Assembly: GCA_964625225.1 (NCBI GenBank)
Contig: CAZVAR010000178.1
Span: forward strand, 1-6,266
Length of the DNA: 6,266 nt
Direction: 5' to 3'
From: CAZVAR01 sp964625225
GTDB taxonomy: Bacteria; Pseudomonadota; Alphaproteobacteria; JAJUGE01
Shown here: piece after piece, positions 5,251-6,266 of the stretch
How positions within the stretch are numbered: position 1 is the first letter of the stretch
Layout of the letters: each line of letters starts with the position of its first letter
The notes under the pieces: model-generated
What the model was told of the DNA's origin: nothing
The model's database searches: none
The model's input: only the letters and a program-made list of their open reading frames with translations
Made by a program: the position numbers and the translations under genes

Positions 5251-6266
5251 ATGGCCACCGTGGATCTGAAGCCGCTCGTCGGAAAGTTGAACGACACCTG
5301 TCGCCAGGCCCTCGAAGGGGCGGCCGGGCTGACACTCTCCCGGAGCCACTACAATGTCGAGATCGAGCACTGGCTGCTGAAGCTGCTGGAATTGCCGAAC
5401 ACCGACATCGCGGCGATTCTCCGTCACTATGAAGTGGATATCGGTCGGCTGACCGCCGCGCTCACCCGGGTGCTCGACCGGTTCAAGACCGGCAACTCGC
5501 GAGCCCCGGCCCTGGCGCCGTCGATCGTCACCCTGGCCCGCGAGGCCTGGATGCTGGCGTCGGTGCAGTTCGGGGCGGGGCGGGTACGCTCCGGCCATCT
5601 GCTGGCGGCTCTGCTCCTGGACGAGACGCTCGGCCTCCAGGCGCGCGAGGCGTCCGCGGAGTTCGCCAGGATTCAGCCGGAGACGCTGCGACGCGATCTC
5701 CTTAAGCTGGTCGCGGACACGGCCGAGGCCGCGCAGGCCGAACCGGCGTCCGTCGCGGACGCCGGCGCGACCCGGCCGGCGCCGTCGGCACCGACCGCAA
5801 CGCCGGCACTGGACCAGTTCACCATCGACCTGACCGGTCTCGCTGCCGCGGGCAAGATCGACCCGGTGCTGGGGCGTGATTCGGAGATCCGGCAGGTCAT
5901 CGATATTCTCACCCGCCGCCGGCAGAACAACCCGATCCTCACCGGTGAGGCTGGCGTCGGCAAGACCGCCGTCGTCGAGGGGTTCGCGCTTCGGATCGCG
6001 CAGGGCGACGTGCCGCCGGCCCTGCAGAATGTCTCGGTACGCACGCTCGATCTGGGGCTTCTGCAGGCCGGCGCCGGCGTCAAGGGCGAATTCGAGAACC
6101 GGCTGAAATCGGTGATCGAGGAAGTCAAAGGGTCGCCCCGGCCGATCATTCTGTTCATCGACGAGGCGCACACGCTGATCGTCGCGGGCGGGCAGGCGGG
6201 TCAAGGCGAGGCCGCCAACCTCCTGAAGTCGGCGCTGGCCCGCGGCGAGCAGCGGACGAACGCCGC
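5251..6266 (+). CDS. clpV: T6SS sheath-disassembly AAA+ ATPase TssH/ClpV (3' truncated by window)
   Basis: ClpV is a hexameric Clp/Hsp100 ATPase that pulls apart contracted TssB/TssC sheaths in the cytoplasm so that the subunits can be reused. The frame is open from ATG 5251 to the window edge (338 codons of an expected roughly 850-900). The N-domain (about 1-155) starts LVGKLNDTCRQALEGAAGL and has HWLLKLLELPNTDI (40-53) and SGHLLAALLLD (114-124), typical of ClpV. An Ala/Pro-rich linker follows at about 157-187. The first AAA+ domain then begins with FTIDLTGLAAAGKIDPVLGR (190-209) and contains Walker A GEAGVGKT (232-239), a pore-loop region GAGVKGEFE (274-282) and Walker B ILFIDEAH (300-307). 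The GGQAGQG...ANLLK...LARGE stretch after it is characteristic of ClpV rather than ClpB. Three residues near the edge depart from what I recall as near-invariant (see findings). Separation from the upstream operon by 166 bp suggests separate tuning of expression. Confidence 0.95.
   Translation, partial: MATVDLKPLVGKLNDTCRQALEGAAGLTLSRSHYNVEIEHWLLKLLELPNTDIAAILRHYEVDIGRLTAALTRVLDRFKTGNSRAPALAPSIVTLAREAWMLASVQFGAGRVRSGHLLAALLLDETLGLQAREASAEFARIQPETLRRDLLKLVADTAEAAQAEPASVADAGATRPAPSAPTATPALDQFTIDLTGLAAAGKIDPVLGRDSEIRQVIDILTRRRQNNPILTGEAGVGKTAVVEGFALRIAQGDVPPALQNVSVRTLDLGLLQAGAGVKGEFENRLKSVIEEVKGSPRPIILFIDEAHTLIVAGGQAGQGEAANLLKSALARGEQRTNA

Noticed and set aside
3261..5297. 678-codon open frame on the minus strand across tssG and the methyltransferase
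   Set aside because: It lies entirely opposite well-supported genes, has Arg/His/Gln-rich composition without recognisable motifs, and long antisense frames are expected in GC-rich DNA with strong third-position bias.
5244..5432. 62-codon plus-strand frame starting at the ATG between the clpV ribosome binding site and the clpV ATG
   Set aside because: It is out of frame with clpV, the Shine-Dalgarno sequence abuts the ATG with no spacing, and the product is Arg/Gly/Ala-rich like other shadow frames. A role as a short overlapping upstream frame cannot be excluded but nothing supports it.
5155..6204. 349-codon open frame on the minus strand opposite clpV
   Set aside because: It is an antisense shadow of a clear ClpV coding frame; the translation is low-complexity Arg/Gly/Asp-rich with no family resemblance.

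Overview
This window is an internal slice of a type VI secretion system (T6SS) gene cluster. All supported genes lie on the + strand. The DNA is GC-rich (about two thirds by eye), with G/C strongly favoured at third codon positions. Together with the gene types, this suggests a high-GC proteobacterium. An alphaproteobacterium is my best guess, because the methyltransferase resembles a family I associate with that class, but the sequence does not prove it.

Layout: 2-145 is the last 47 codons of an ImpE/TagJ-type accessory protein. It is followed after 14 nt by tssE (160-657, gp25-like baseplate wedge protein). tssF (650-2461) and tssG (2425-3543) come next, each overlapping the gene before it. 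A 514-residue SAM-dependent methyltransferase with a 'methyltransferase regulatory' domain (3540-5084) starts in an ATGA overlap with the tssG stop. After the only real intergenic gap (5085-5250, 166 bp), tssH/clpV begins at 5251 and runs off the end of the window.

How the genes work together: TssE, TssF and TssG form the T6SS baseplate wedge, on which the TssB/TssC sheath assembles. ClpV is the AAA+ ATPase that disassembles the contracted sheath so it can be reused. TagJ is an accessory protein known in other systems to link sheath and ClpV. The tagJ-tssE-tssF-tssG-clpV order is a familiar one (as in Pseudomonas aeruginosa HSI-I). What stands out is the methyltransferase inserted between tssG and clpV and apparently translationally coupled to tssG. 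It is not a core T6SS component, and its architecture recalls protein lysine methyltransferases, so it is a candidate modifier of the secretion machine or its cargo.

The 166-bp gap is structured. A stem-loop overlaps the methyltransferase stop codon. A TATGAT hexamer could be a weak -10 element. Two mutually exclusive hairpins that share one arm lie just upstream of the clpV ribosome binding site. A perfect 12-bp inverted repeat with a 4-nt loop lies inside the start of tssE. No RNA genes, mobile elements or CRISPR arrays were seen.
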